Origin: Salipaludibacillus keqinensis
GTDB taxonomy: Bacteria > Bacillota > Bacilli > Bacillales > Salisediminibacteriaceae
Assembly: GCF_003226325.1 (NCBI RefSeq)
Contig: NZ_PDOD01000003.1
Location: 248,001 to 312,000, forward strand
DNA length: 64,000 bases
Direction of reading: 5' to 3'
In this document: piece after piece, positions 41,148 to 51,300 of the stretch
How the letters are laid out: each line of letters opens with the position of its first letter
How positions within the stretch are numbered: the stretch's first letter is position 1
The notes under the pieces: model-generated
Seen by the model: only the letters and a program-made list of their open reading frames with translations
Databases searched by the model: none
Told to the model about the DNA's origin: nothing
Program-made: the position numbers and the translations under genes

Positions 41148-42002
41148 TCAACTCTCCCTTAAAATAGGAAGCGTACAGCAGCGGAATGATCCGCCGGATT
41201 TAATGATTTCAGAAATATCGACTTCGATGACGTCGAAGTCCCGTTTACGAAGCTGGTCGTTTAGTTCTTTGTTGACAGGTAGACTGAGGACTTTTTTGTC
41301 ACCTAGAGAGAGGACATTTGTGCCCATCGTAAATTGTTCTCTTTCATTCACCTCGATCAACGTGAAGTGTTCGGCTAACAACTGTATTTCTTTTTCGGTG
41401 AAGGCTTTTGGAAAATAGAGCGCCTCCGTCTCCGATATGATATTAAATACGCAATCTAAATGAAGGTACTTTTCATCTATTGGAACGGTATATACCTTAT
41501 ATTCTTGTAACCGTGACTGCAGATTATCAATCGCTTGCTGATTGGTACGAGAACTCAAACCGACAAAGATTTTCTTGCCATGAATCATGACGTCTCCGCC
41601 TTCAATGACATTCCCTGTCAGGTTGTAGTAAGGAACTCCTTCTCTTTTTAACCAGTCAATAAGGACGTTTTCTTCTCCCTTGCGCGCACCTTGAGCCATT
41701 TCCGCAACAAACACCATCTCCCCTAACGTAAATCCAATGTCCCTCGTGAAAACTTGTTCGGTAAAGTTCTTTTCAGGGGGGAGTGAAATCACTTCGATTC
41801 CTTGTTTCTGCAGGGTATTCACTAAGTTTTCGTGCTGCTTTATCGCGGTATCTAAATGAAACTCGTCGTCTTTGAACTTTTTTTGGGTTTCATTTATCTT
41901 TCCTTCAATGCTCATGTATGTCGGCTCGCATAAGATCACCCGTTTTAACTTATTAAATTCGCTTGTGCAACTTGATTCGACGGATGGTTTCAAAATTTCC
42001 AT
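41148..42002 (-). CDS. Dimethylarginine dimethylaminohydrolase/amidinotransferase-family enzyme (YkgA-like)
   Basis: A 284-residue cytoplasmic protein of the guanidino-group-modifying superfamily. Seen are the substrate-binding TRDIGFTLGE (Asp), the NVIEGGDVMI block, the catalytic His in YLHLDCVFNI, and the nucleophile Cys275 in GGSFRCCTLP, aligned with the Cys of arginine deiminases. It probably hydrolyses a methylated or other modified arginine or a related guanidino compound to citrulline-like product. It is monocistronic, with its own terminator. Confidence 0.85.
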   Translation of the reverse strand: MEILKPSVESSCTSEFNKLKRVILCEPTYMSIEGKINETQKKFKDDEFHLDTAIKQHENLVNTLQKQGIEVISLPPEKNFTEQVFTRDIGFTLGEMVFVAEMAQGARKGEENVLIDWLKREGVPYYNLTGNVIEGGDVMIHGKKIFVGLSSRTNQQAIDNLQSRLQEYKVYTVPIDEKYLHLDCVFNIISETEALYFPKAFTEKEIQLLAEHFTLIEVNEREQFTMGTNVLSLGDKKVLSLPVNKELNDQLRKRDFDVIEVDISEIIKSGGSFRCCTLPILRES

Positions 42003-42180
42003 TGAGGGGTCCTCCAGTTAGACGGTTTTTAAAAGAATGTGGGGAAAGGATTTAGTAGTATAATTCCCATTTTTCTCTAGATAAAACCTCTGGAATTCTT
42101 ATTAGCGCCATTATGGCACGGTTTTTCTTTTCTCTCCACATCCTTGTAAGATCTTCCAACAAGAAAAAACGTCACAAAAA

Positions 42181-42205
42181 AACAAGCATCGTATAGATGC
42201 TTGTT
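42181..42205 (-). terminator. Terminator of the rhodanese gene
   Basis: AACAAGCATC and GATGCTTGTT with a five-base loop; on the minus strand a T-run of seven follows. Confidence 0.8.
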
Positions 42206-42208
42206 TTC

Positions 42209-42526
42209 TTACCGCTGAGATTGCTTCGCTCGTTCAACGGCACCATCCCATTCCATCATACCCCCGGTCATATTGACGACTTGAAAACCGTGGCTTTGTA
42301 AAAACTGAGTCGCTAATCCGCTACGAGAACCTGACCGGCACACCATCGTGTACTCTTTTGACTTGTCTAATTCATGCATGCGAAATTCAATCAGGCTTAA
42401 AGGGATATTCACGGCACCAGGTATTTTTCCTGTAGCCACTTCCTCTGTTTCCCGGACGTCAATCACATTTAGTTCCTCGTTTGCTAGTAACTTTTCTTCT
42501 ATTTGATTCGCGCTTTTTTGAATCAT
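42209..42526 (-). CDS. Single-domain rhodanese (sulfurtransferase)
   Basis: A 105-residue protein with NVIDVRETEEVATGKIPGAVNIP and the active-site loop CRSGSRS (Cys63). Such proteins carry persulfide sulfur. The ATG at 42526 has GGGAGAG six bases upstream; the in-frame ATG at 42532 has no spacing. A CsoR/CstR-type palindrome lies 37 bases before the start, so induction by copper or persulfide is likely. The usual partner genes (cstR, DUF302, persulfide dioxygenase) are not in the window. Confidence 0.9.
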   Translation of the reverse strand: MIQKSANQIEEKLLANEELNVIDVRETEEVATGKIPGAVNIPLSLIEFRMHELDKSKEYTMVCRSGSRSGLATQFLQSHGFQVVNMTGGMMEWDGAVERAKQSQR

Positions 42527-42562
42527 GATCATCTCTCCCATTCCATTGATTTCTCATTTATT

Positions 42563-42582
42563 ATATACCCCATTGGGTATAT
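42563..42582. promoter_or_regulatory. CsoR/CstR-type operator
   Basis: ATATACCC, CATT, GGGTATAT: eight-base arms with the TACCC-GGGTA pattern known for CsoR and CstR sites, upstream of the rhodanese gene. Confidence 0.7.
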
Positions 42583-42722
42583 TGTAAAGAGCACAATTTG
42601 GACCGATTTTAATGGTTAGAAAATATTTCATTATTTTTCAAAGAATCTATTAATGTACGTTTATGTTATAATTTCCAATAAGTTCAGATTAGATTTTCGA
42701 AGGTTTTAAAGGAGGATACAGT

Positions 42723-43568
42723 TTGCAGTATTTATCGAAAGGTCACTATAAAGAATTGGAACAAACAGCTATCGAAGTTTTACGTAGGTTAAGCCAGTTC
42801 ATAGATATAAACACCGTGTTCGTAGCACGAAATGATAAAAAGCAAGTAGAAATCAGCCATTCTTTTAATAGAGATTACATATTAATTGAAGAGGGATTTC
42901 AGATTGACTATGGGGACTCTTACTGACAGTTTATCGTCGACAATGACCGTGAGTCATTGCTTATTGAAGATTTAAGTGGCCATCCCTTAACGAAAAATAT
43001 GTCTGTTACGAAAGAGTTAGGCGGGGGGACATTACTGGGTGTGCCCATTACATTTGGCAATGGCCAAAACTATGGAACACTCTGTGGCCTCGATAATAAA
43101 GCCCGAAAGTTCAAGGAAGAAGAAATTGAATTGTTTCAAACGATGGCAAACTTGCTTGGCTACGTAATTGACTTGGATGAAGCGAAAAGTCGGATTCAGT
43201 CGTTATCGACACCGATTGTTCCTATTGCTGACGGCGTCGTCATTTTTCCATTGGTGGGCGAAATGGATGAGGTTCGCTCAGAAGTGATTTTGGAACAAGT
43301 GCTTTCGAAGAGTTATCAAGCGTCCATCGAATACTTTATCATCGACGTGTCAGGGCTTGTGATCAGTGATTCATCTGTGAGTAATAATATTTTGAAACTC
43401 ACCCAGTCTCTGCAGTTATTAGGTGCCATACCGATCTTAACAGGTATGAGACCAGACCAGGCGATGCACTTCCATAAAACGGGATCCGAAATTTCTCAAT
43501 TAATAATGAAGAGTAGTTTAAAACAAGCGTTAAGCTGGATCGGGTTCAAGTTAATCAAATCAACATAA
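42723..43568 (+). pseudogene. GAF-STAS protein (RsbR-like) interrupted by one in-frame UGA
   Basis: The frame from TTG 42723 (AAGGAGGAT upstream) runs 282 codons and is broken only by TGA at 42924-42926 (codon 68). Before it: an N-terminal GAF part (LSQFIDINTVFVARNDKK). After it: the rest of the GAF domain (LLGVPITFGNGQNYGTLCGLD) and an RsbR/RsbS-type STAS domain (YFIIDVSGLVISDSSVSNNILKL) with the phospho-acceptor Ser kept. Both halves look intact and need no frameshift. In related GAF domains a Cys is common at this place, one base away from TGA. This is a fresh nonsense mutation, a sequencing error, or recoding; the downstream TTG at 42957 could also give a STAS fragment. Confidence 0.75.
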
Positions 43569-43573
43569 CGAGC

Positions 43574-43608
43574 GATGGGTCCTCTACGTGGACCCGTCGT
43601 TTTTTTTA
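43574..43608 (+). terminator. Terminator after the GAF-STAS gene
   Basis: GATGGGTCC and GGACCCGTC pair (one G-U) and are followed by eight T. Confidence 0.8.
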
Positions 43609-43616
43609 CCTTTAAT

Positions 43617-44126
43617 TTAATGCAGCTTCTCGCTATTTTGTTTATGTAGGTTAAATGTGGAGGTTGGAGTTTTGTCGATTTTCTCAGGTTGTAAAAAGAT
43701 CACAAGGGTGCTCACAAACACCGTGCTTCCTATGAAATTGATGACGATATCGAGAACTAAACCGCTCCTTGCCACTAAAAAATACTGGTGAAACTCATCA
43801 ATGATGCCAATGGAAGTTGCACATATAATCGCAATAACTCCTCTAAGTGGAAGGTGCCTCAAGGGAACGATAAGGAAAAAGGATGATGCAAGTAAACCAA
43901 ACACGATGAAGTGCCCGAACTTCCGCGAAATTAAATCCGGTGTCTCGGCAAAAGAGTAAAAATAGTAAAACGAACTGTTCGGATCGAACATAAATAGAGG
44001 CGATGCATCTTCTTTGTATATGCCGCGAATAGAAGCCATATCCACTGCGCCCCCCGTTTGCGCCAAAATCGATAGAACGATCGTTGTACTTGAAATGAAA
44101 ATGACTAACAGTAAGATATACCTCAT
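43617..44126 (-). CDS. VanZ-like membrane protein
   Basis: A 169-residue protein with four hydrophobic segments and the VanZ marks ISRKFGHFIVFGLLA and IGIIDEFHQYFLVARSGLVLDIVIN. It is the second VanZ-like protein in the window (first at 18905) but is only distantly similar to it. The ATG at 44126 has GAGGAGGG seven bases upstream. Convergent with the GAF-STAS gene. Confidence 0.8.
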   Translation of the reverse strand: MRYILLLVIFISSTTIVLSILAQTGGAVDMASIRGIYKEDASPLFMFDPNSSFYYFYSFAETPDLISRKFGHFIVFGLLASSFFLIVPLRHLPLRGVIAIICATSIGIIDEFHQYFLVARSGLVLDIVINFIGSTVFVSTLVIFLQPEKIDKTPTSTFNLHKQNSEKLH

Positions 44127-44245
44127 CGACAATCCCTCCTCTAGTAATCTAGTATTAACCAGGAACTGTTAATTATACATCAGTTTTTATGTTTAAGTGC
44201 TGTATGTCTAACTGGTCAAACCAGTTACAGTAAAATTTATAGGGT

Positions 44246-44343
44246 GTTCGGCCAAAACTTGTTGTTGTTCAGCCAAAAGGTGCTGGTGTTCAGCCGAAAC
44301 CTGTTCTTGTTCAGCCAAACCGCGCCTTGTCCAGCCAAAATTC
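44246..44343. repeat. Family-A intergenic repeat array, 21-bp period
   Basis: Five units starting GTTCGGCCAAAAC, GTTCAGCCAAAAGG, GTTCAGCCGAAACC, GTTCAGCCAAACCG and GTCCAGCCAAAA, spaced 21, 21, 21 and 20 bases. Confidence 0.9.
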
Positions 44344-44416
44344 GGAATTCCACTCTAACATTCTATTAAAAACACGCTTTTAAATACGACGAAGGACCGA
44401 ACAAATGATTTACTTA

Positions 44417-44532
44417 TTGAAATCGCTTTCCATTTAATTTATACTGTACGTAATTGAAACGTTTCACTAAATTAAATTACGACCTAAACAAATGAATCTA
44501 ATATTATATTTTCACTTTATAGAAACGTTTCT
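44417..44532. promoter_or_regulatory. LacI operators and a cre-like site before the GH3 gene
   Basis: TGAAACGTTTCA (44455-44466) and AGAAACGTTTCT (44521-44532) match the operator found by the LacI gene at 51.8 kb. TTGAAATCGCTTTCC (44418-44432) is one base off the CcpA cre consensus. Confidence 0.7.
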
Positions 44533-44591
44533 TCTAATTTTAAAAAATCATGTATACATAAAAGAACAATAGCAATTGAGGAGGAACCATT

Positions 44592-46760
44592 TTGAAAAAA
44601 GAAGAGATCATCGTACTTTTAAATAAAATGACGTTGGAAGAAAAGATTGGCCAGTTGCTTCAGTTGGCGACGCCATTTTTCGAAGGGGCAAAAAGTGAGG
44701 GAGAAATTACCGGACCACTTGCTCAAATGGGTGTTGATCGAAAAGATGTTCAATATGCCGGTTCCGTATTAGGGGCTTCTGGAACGGAGGAGGTTCAAGC
44801 GATTCAAAAAGCTTACCTTGAGAAAAGCCGCCTCAACATTCCTTTGCTCGTGATGGCTGATGTGGTTCATGGATATGAAACGATTTTTCCTGTTCCATTA
44901 GCGATTGGGTGTTCGTGGGATATCCCTCTTGCCCAAAAAAGTGCTGAAGTAGCAGCAAAAGAAGCATCAGCGTCAGGTATCCATGTCACGTTTGCACCGA
45001 TGGTAGATTTAGTTAGAGACCCAAGATGGGGGCGGGTCATGGAATCGACGGGGGAAGATCCTTATCTTAACAGTGAATTTGCGAAGGCTTTTGTCAAAGG
45101 CTTCCAAGGAGAAGATTATCCGAATAACCATGACCACGTCGCTGCTTGTGTAAAACATTTCGCTGCTTATGGAGCGCCTGAAGGTGGGCGTGACTATAAC
45201 ACCGTGGACATGTCGGAAAGGCAGCTCAGAGAATATTATTTACCCGCTTATAAAGCCGCTTTAAACGAAGGTTGTGAGATGGTCATGACCGCCTTTAACA
45301 CGGTGGATGGGATTCCAGCTACTGGAAACCGAAAGCTCATGCGCTCTTTATTAAGAGAAGAGTGGAACTTTGAGGGCGTGCTGATTTCCGATTGGGGGGC
45401 AGTGAAAGAAATGATTCCTCATGGTGTAGCTGCTGATGACAAAGAAGCTGCGTTAAAAGCGATTGAAGCAGGCGTAGATATAGAAATGATGACGTCATGT
45501 TACGTCAATCATTTAAAAGAATTGATCGAAAACGACGATGTTTCGGAAGAAATTCTCGATCAGTCCGTTTTACGGATCTTAACATTAAAGAATAAATTAG
45601 GATTATTTGAAGATCCATATCGAAGTGCGACGAAGGAAAGAGAGACAGAAACGGTTTTCTCTGAACGACATCGTGAACTAGCTCGCGAACAGGCGGCTAA
45701 ATCATGTGTATTATTGAAAAACGAAAACATCCTTCCGCTAAAAAAGACAGAAAAACTGGCAGTCATTGGTCCTTTTGCGAACAGTAAAGACATTCTCGGT
45801 CCATGGTCATGGAAAGGGAAAGTTGAGAATGCCGTTTCTCTTATAGAAGGCATGAAGAATTATTTTTCAACAGAGAACTTAAACGTAGCTGAAGGTTGTG
45901 GGATTGAAGCAGGCACGGATGAAGAAATGAACGAAGCGGTCGCAGTTGCGAAAGAAAGTGACATTGTCGTTCTTGCATTAGGAGAATCTTCTGATATGAG
46001 CGGTGAAGCAGGCTCCTTAGCGGATATTCGGTTGCCAGATGTCCAGCGTCAGTTAGTTAAGAGAATTAAAGAAGTAAATAAAAAGATCGTCGTCGTTCTC
46101 TTTAACGGGAGACCACTCGATTTAGACGGAATGATTGATGAAGTAGATGCGATATTGGAAGCGTGGTATCCGGGGACGGAAGGAGGGGCTGCGATTGCTG
46201 AATTATTAGTTGGTAAGAGAAGGCCATCCGGGCGTCTTACCATGTCCTTCCCTTATTCGGTCGGACAAATACCCGTTTATTATAATTCATTCAATACAGG
46301 TAGGCCAAAAGGTGCGCCAAATGCTCAAGAAAGATACGTCTCTCAATACTTAGATATTCCGAACGAACCCCTTTATCCGTTTGGATATGGCCTTAGCTAC
46401 ACCTCTTTCCAATATCATGAGGCGATTCTATCTAGTCAGTCGTTAACAAGTGAGGGCTCTATCACTCTCTCTGTCAAAGTGGAGAATACCGGGGATGTGA
46501 CTGGTGAAGAAGTAGTGCAAATGTATATTAGAGACGTTGCTGGAGAAGTGGTCCGGCCTTTAAAAGAGCTTAAAGGGTTTGAAAAAATTGCCCTTGAACC
46601 TGGAGAAGCACGGACAGTTGAGTTTTCCATTGAAGAAAAAGATTTAAGATATCATCATAGCGATTTGATTCATCGGAGTGATGAAGGAGAGTTTATCGCT
46701 TACGTAGGCCCGAATAGTCGTGATGTGAAAGGTTATTCTTTCAGTCTCAAAAACCGATAA
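44592..46760 (+). CDS. GH3 beta-glucosidase, probably acting on sophoro-oligosaccharides
   Basis: A 722-residue protein without signal peptide, so intracellular. The GH3 barrel runs over about residues 1-330, with KHFAAYGAPEGGRDYN and the nucleophile Asp267 in VLISDWGAV; the second alpha/beta domain and a C-terminal fibronectin-III-like domain (VKVENTGDVTGEEVVQMYI) follow, as in BglX. The start is TTG with GAGGAGG upstream. In Listeria innocua a GH3 enzyme (Lin1840) sits beside a 1,2-beta-oligoglucan phosphorylase and cleaves sophorose; the same neighbours here suggest the same job. Confidence 0.85.
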   Translation: MKKEEIIVLLNKMTLEEKIGQLLQLATPFFEGAKSEGEITGPLAQMGVDRKDVQYAGSVLGASGTEEVQAIQKAYLEKSRLNIPLLVMADVVHGYETIFPVPLAIGCSWDIPLAQKSAEVAAKEASASGIHVTFAPMVDLVRDPRWGRVMESTGEDPYLNSEFAKAFVKGFQGEDYPNNHDHVAACVKHFAAYGAPEGGRDYNTVDMSERQLREYYLPAYKAALNEGCEMVMTAFNTVDGIPATGNRKLMRSLLREEWNFEGVLISDWGAVKEMIPHGVAADDKEAALKAIEAGVDIEMMTSCYVNHLKELIENDDVSEEILDQSVLRILTLKNKLGLFEDPYRSATKERETETVFSERHRELAREQAAKSCVLLKNENILPLKKTEKLAVIGPFANSKDILGPWSWKGKVENAVSLIEGMKNYFSTENLNVAEGCGIEAGTDEEMNEAVAVAKESDIVVLALGESSDMSGEAGSLADIRLPDVQRQLVKRIKEVNKKIVVVLFNGRPLDLDGMIDEVDAILEAWYPGTEGGAAIAELLVGKRRPSGRLTMSFPYSVGQIPVYYNSFNTGRPKGAPNAQERYVSQYLDIPNEPLYPFGYGLSYTSFQYHEAILSSQSLTSEGSITLSVKVENTGDVTGEEVVQMYIRDVAGEVVRPLKELKGFEKIALEPGEARTVEFSIEEKDLRYHHSDLIHRSDEGEFIAYVGPNSRDVKGYSFSLKNR

Positions 46761-46855
46761 ATGTGATTTTAATAGAAAACAAGAAAATCACAGTTGTCGT
46801 TCATAAATAAATCGCGTGAAATCTATCAAAAAACATACGGAAAGGATGAAAGAAT

Positions 46856-48223
46856 TTGAAGAAAAACTTTTTATTAATTCTTTTAACTGTCATGCTAGTC
46901 GGAATTCCGCAACTGTCGTTCGCACAAGGGGGAGGCGCTCCAGTGCAAGGGGGTACACCTCCAGGACATGAAGTTGCGTTGGAGAAACAATTAGAATCCA
47001 TAGCGAAGAAAACGTACAAGTATTTTGAAGATTTTACTGATACAGAAACGGGTCTCACGTCTGATATTATGCGATTTGATGAGGAAGATGGAGAAGGAAA
47101 GCATACATCGCCTACGAATATCGGAATCTACATGATGAGTACTATTGGTGCCGAGGAAATGGGAATTATCTCACGAGAAGAGGCAGTTGAAAGAGTGAAA
47201 ACGACCATTTCAAGTTTAGAAGACATGGAGACTTGGAACGGACTCTACTACAATTGGTACTTCACTGAAGACGGAAGCTTAATGTCTGACTGGGGAGAAT
47301 TTATTTCTCAAGTCGATAATGGCTGGTTAACTGCAGGGCTGATTGTCGCTGCTGAAGCGTATGACGAGCTAGCAGAAGATGCACTGGCTATTGCTCACGA
47401 CATGGATTATTCTACTCTTTATGATTTCGAGGAGAACTTATTCCATGGAGGATATGATGTTGAAGAAGGAAGTTTAACAGACCACCATTATGGTATGTTT
47501 TACACGGAGCCGAGAGTGACTAGCTATTTAGCGATTGGTAAAGGGGATGTTCCGTCGGAGCATTGGTGGAATATGTACCGGACACTTCCAGTTGAATGGG
47601 ATTGGCAGCAACAAACTCCTCAAGGATATGAGGTTGAGTACGATGGCGTTGAATTTTTCCAAGGACACTATCAATACGAAGATATTAAGTATGTGCCAAG
47701 CTGGGGAGGAAGTATGTTTGAAGCGCTCATGCCTGGCTTGGTCTTAAATGAAATCGAACTGGGAACCTCAGGACTTGGACTGAATAATCAGCGTCATGTA
47801 GATGTACAAATTCAATATGCTGAAAACCAAGACTACCCTGTGTGGGGATTCTCTCCGGCAGCTATTCCGGGAGATTATTCAGAATTTGGGGTGCCAGAGG
47901 CAGGGACTGAAGGGTATCCTGAAGACGGTACAGTGACTCCTCATGCTTCTTTCTTAGCGTTGGATTATGCACCGATGGAAGTGTTTGAGAATATTCGTGG
48001 ATTGAGAGACTTAGATACTTATGGACCGTATGGTTTCTATGATACTGTAAATGTCCACACTGAAGAGGTCACAGAAGCCTATTTAGCCCTGGATCAAGGG
48101 ATGATTATGGTATCCATTGCTAACTATTTACATGATGGTTTGATTCGCGACTATTTCCATCAAAATGAGATCGGCGAAACTCCTGAACATCTCATTGAAA
48201 GAGAAGAATTCTCTATAGAATAA
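46856..48223 (+). CDS. Secreted GH144-like endo-beta-1,2-glucanase (glycoamylase-like fold)
   Basis: A 455-residue protein with signal peptide 1-23 (ending SFA). The domain (TSPTNIGIYMMSTIGAEEMG, GLYYNWYF, DNGWLTAGLIVAAEA, PSWGGSMFEALMPGLV) is the glycoamylase-like alpha/alpha-barrel found in cyclic beta-1,2-glucan synthases and in GH144 endo-beta-1,2-glucanases. It would cut beta-1,2-glucan outside the cell into sophoro-oligosaccharides for the importer at 53 kb. It is placed between the GH3 and GH94 genes. TTG start with AAAGGA nine bases upstream. Assignment to GH144 itself is by context; a different but related GH family is possible. Confidence 0.75.
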   Translation: MKKNFLLILLTVMLVGIPQLSFAQGGGAPVQGGTPPGHEVALEKQLESIAKKTYKYFEDFTDTETGLTSDIMRFDEEDGEGKHTSPTNIGIYMMSTIGAEEMGIISREEAVERVKTTISSLEDMETWNGLYYNWYFTEDGSLMSDWGEFISQVDNGWLTAGLIVAAEAYDELAEDALAIAHDMDYSTLYDFEENLFHGGYDVEEGSLTDHHYGMFYTEPRVTSYLAIGKGDVPSEHWWNMYRTLPVEWDWQQQTPQGYEVEYDGVEFFQGHYQYEDIKYVPSWGGSMFEALMPGLVLNEIELGTSGLGLNNQRHVDVQIQYAENQDYPVWGFSPAAIPGDYSEFGVPEAGTEGYPEDGTVTPHASFLALDYAPMEVFENIRGLRDLDTYGPYGFYDTVNVHTEEVTEAYLALDQGMIMVSIANYLHDGLIRDYFHQNEIGETPEHLIEREEFSIE

Positions 48224-48235
48224 TAAAGTAAAAAT

Positions 48236-48274
48236 TGAACCTGACTCTTGCTAATCAAGGAAGAGTCAGGTTCA
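48236..48274 (+). terminator. Hairpin between endoglucanase and phosphorylase genes
   Basis: Perfect 14-bp stem TGAACCTGACTCTT/AAGAGTCAGGTTCA; weak T-tail, so partial termination is likely. Confidence 0.7.
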
Positions 48275-48313
48275 TACATAAATATATTTACATATGAAGA
48301 GTGAGGGAGAGCA

Positions 48314-51300
48314 ATGACAGAAGTGAAAACAAGTCAATCAAAACATGAAATAAAAGCTGGAGAATACACGTTTACTTTTTTAAATAGCGGAGATTTATAC
48401 CATGCCTTTCATCAGGATACGATGATTAATCAATGGTTCTCTAACCCGATTGACGGGTCATTAAATAACATTTATTTGCGGATTTACAAGGACGGTTCTA
48501 TCGATCAAGTGAAACCATTACTTGGAGTGAAATCGAACAGTCAAGTCACTTTTGGTGAATCAGAAGTGCTGTGGTATGGAGAAATCGATCAACTTTCTTA
48601 CGAAGTTACGTTCACATTAACAGAAAAGGGAGTTTGGTTCTGGGATATACAGTTACATGGCAAAGATGTAACATGTGATGTTGTTTATGGTCAAGATCTA
48701 GGTTTAGGCAAGGCAGCAATGGTCAGAACGAACGAAGCTTATACCTCTCAATACATCGATCATAAGGTCTTAAATGATGAAAACTTAGGGTATATTGTTT
48801 GCAGTCGGCAAAACCAGTCTCAAGAAGGGGACTTTCCCTATTTGCAGCAAGGCTGTCTCACTAAAGCAACGGGATATTGTACAGATGGATTTCAGTTTTT
48901 CGGACAATCATTCAAAGAATCGAATACACCTGAAATATTGGCAAACAGAGATTTTCCTAACCTAATCTATCAATACGAGTTTGCCTATACAGGACTTGTT
49001 ACTAATGTAATGAATGTAAATGGAAATGCAGTGGCGACTTTTTATGGTCTATTTAAGTCCGATCATGCCTTAAGCGTGGATGAACTTGAGTTTCAAAATG
49101 ACTTACGTGAGGCATCGAATGAAATACGAGGAAAAGAAGGAAGCCTCGAGAAAAAACAACCAATGGAGAAAGTGGTAACAAAAATTGGCCAACCACTGAA
49201 AACAGAAGAGTTGACGGAAGAGGAGATCGCTCACTACTTTCCAAGGCGTCAGCTTGAAGAGAAAGACAACGGGGAACTCTTGGCCTTTTTTACTGATACA
49301 TACGAGCACGTCGTACTAAAGAAAAAAGAGATGTTGGTAGAGCGCCCCCATGGACATATCCTTATGACTGGAAACAATCATAAACTCGAAACCGATGTAT
49401 TAACCACCACATCGTATATGTACGGGATCTTTAACTCTCAGCTTGTGGTAGGGAATACTTCGTTTAATAAGATGCTAACGAACGCAAGAAATCACTTGAA
49501 TGTGATGAAAACATCGGGGCAACGTATCTATATCGAAGCAAACGGCTCTTACCAATTACTCACGATGCCTTCTGTTTATGAAATCGGCTTTAATTATAAT
49601 CGCTGGTATTATAAAACGAATGATGATTTGCTGATTATTACGAACTATACGATCGTTGATTCGCCAGAACTTCATTTACATGTCCGTTCTGTCAAAGGAA
49701 AGAAGTATCGGTTTATGGTGACGAATCAAGTCAGTATGAATAATAACGAGTATGAGGTGCCCTTTAACTTGTCGGAGAAAGATGGAGAATTTATTTTTTC
49801 AGCAGATGAAGCGTCTGATAGTAAGGGAGTTTATCCGAACCTGGAATATTCATTTAGCTTTGATGCAGACGGAGTGGACGTTGGAAATGAATCGGAGCTG
49901 ACGGAAAATGTAGGAGAAGGAGCTGCCTCGCTGGTTGTGTTTAAGCTTGACGAAACAGATGAATGGGCGCTAACGATGTACGGGGCTCTTCATGGCGAAA
50001 AACCACAAATCATTGACCGGGATTTCTCAACAGAAGTAAAAAGATATCGGGAATATTACGAGACAATGATGAATGACTTCCAGTTGTCATTTAAAGAAGA
50101 GTATTCTGAAGATCTTGAAAAGATGAATGCATTGACGTGGTGGTACACGCATAATATGCTCGTCCACTACTCTGTTCCTCATGGATTAGAGCAGTACGGA
50201 GGCGCAGCATGGGGTACGAGAGATGTATGCCAAGGTCCTGTAGAATATTTCTTTGCTACACATAAGTACGAGCAAGTCAAAGATATTATAAGGAAAGTAT
50301 ATGCTCACCAGTATGATGTGGAAGGTAATTGGCCACAGTGGTTTATGATTGATGACTATTACAAGATTCAGCAGACTGACAGTCATGGGGATATTATCAT
50401 TTGGCCGTTGAAAGTAATCAGTGACTATTTGAAGTCTACAAAAGATTTTGCAATTCTTGATGAAGAACTTCCTTATACTTCATCAGAGACATTCGCTTTT
50501 ACAGAAAAGAAAGAAACTCTTCTTGATCATATTAAAAAGCAATTATCCTATATACAGAGTCATTTCTTACATGATACGTACCTTTCTTCTTATGGGGATG
50601 GAGATTGGGATGACACGTTACAACCGGCAAACCAAGATTTAAAACAATACATGGTCAGCAGTTGGACAGTTTCGTTAACGTATCAGGTCATCAATCAGTT
50701 AAGTGAAGTCTTGGAAGAAGTGGATCCGTCAGAAGCGGCCGTTCTTAAAGAAATGAGTACGGGCATTCAAGCTGATTTCACCACTCATATGCTTGATACT
50801 GATGTGATCCCAGGTTTTCTTTATATGGAAGACCCAGAAAATCCTGAAAAAATGTTGCATCCAGAAGATACAAAAACAGGGATAGACTATCGGCTCCTAC
50901 CCATGACTCGCAGTATGATTAGTGAATTATTATCACCAGAACAAGCGGAGCATCACTACACCATTATTAAAGATCAATTAGCTTGTCCTGATGGGGTTCG
51001 GCTCATGAATCAACCTGCGAAATATACAGGTGGGGTAAGCACACATTTCAAACGAGCGGAGCAAGCGGCGAATTTCGGACGAGAAATTGGGTTACAGTAT
51101 GTGCATGCTCATATTCGTTATGTAGAAGCTATGGCCAAACTGGGGAAAGAAGATGAAGTGTGGCACGGCTTACAAACGATTAACCCTATCCGAATTCAAG
51201 ATGTAGTTCCTAATGCTGAACACCGTCAGAGTAATGCGTATTTTAGTAGTTCAGATGGTAAATTCAACACCCGATACGAAGCGGCTGATCAATTTCATAA

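Larger units (their letters stand above)
44127..44591. other. Divergent promoter region of the beta-1,2-glucan locus
   Basis: Holds the family-A array (44246-44343), a cre-like sequence and two LacI-type operators. No gene is supported. Confidence 0.6.

Noticed and set aside
42723-43568. Selenocysteine at the UGA of the GAF-STAS gene
   Set aside because: No SECIS-like hairpin was recognised after the UGA and no selenocysteine genes are in the window; kept only as a remote option.
44455-44466. TGAAACGTTTCA as a CcpA cre site
   Set aside because: It lacks the TGNAANCG spacing of cre and recurs only around the LacI locus, so it fits a local operator.
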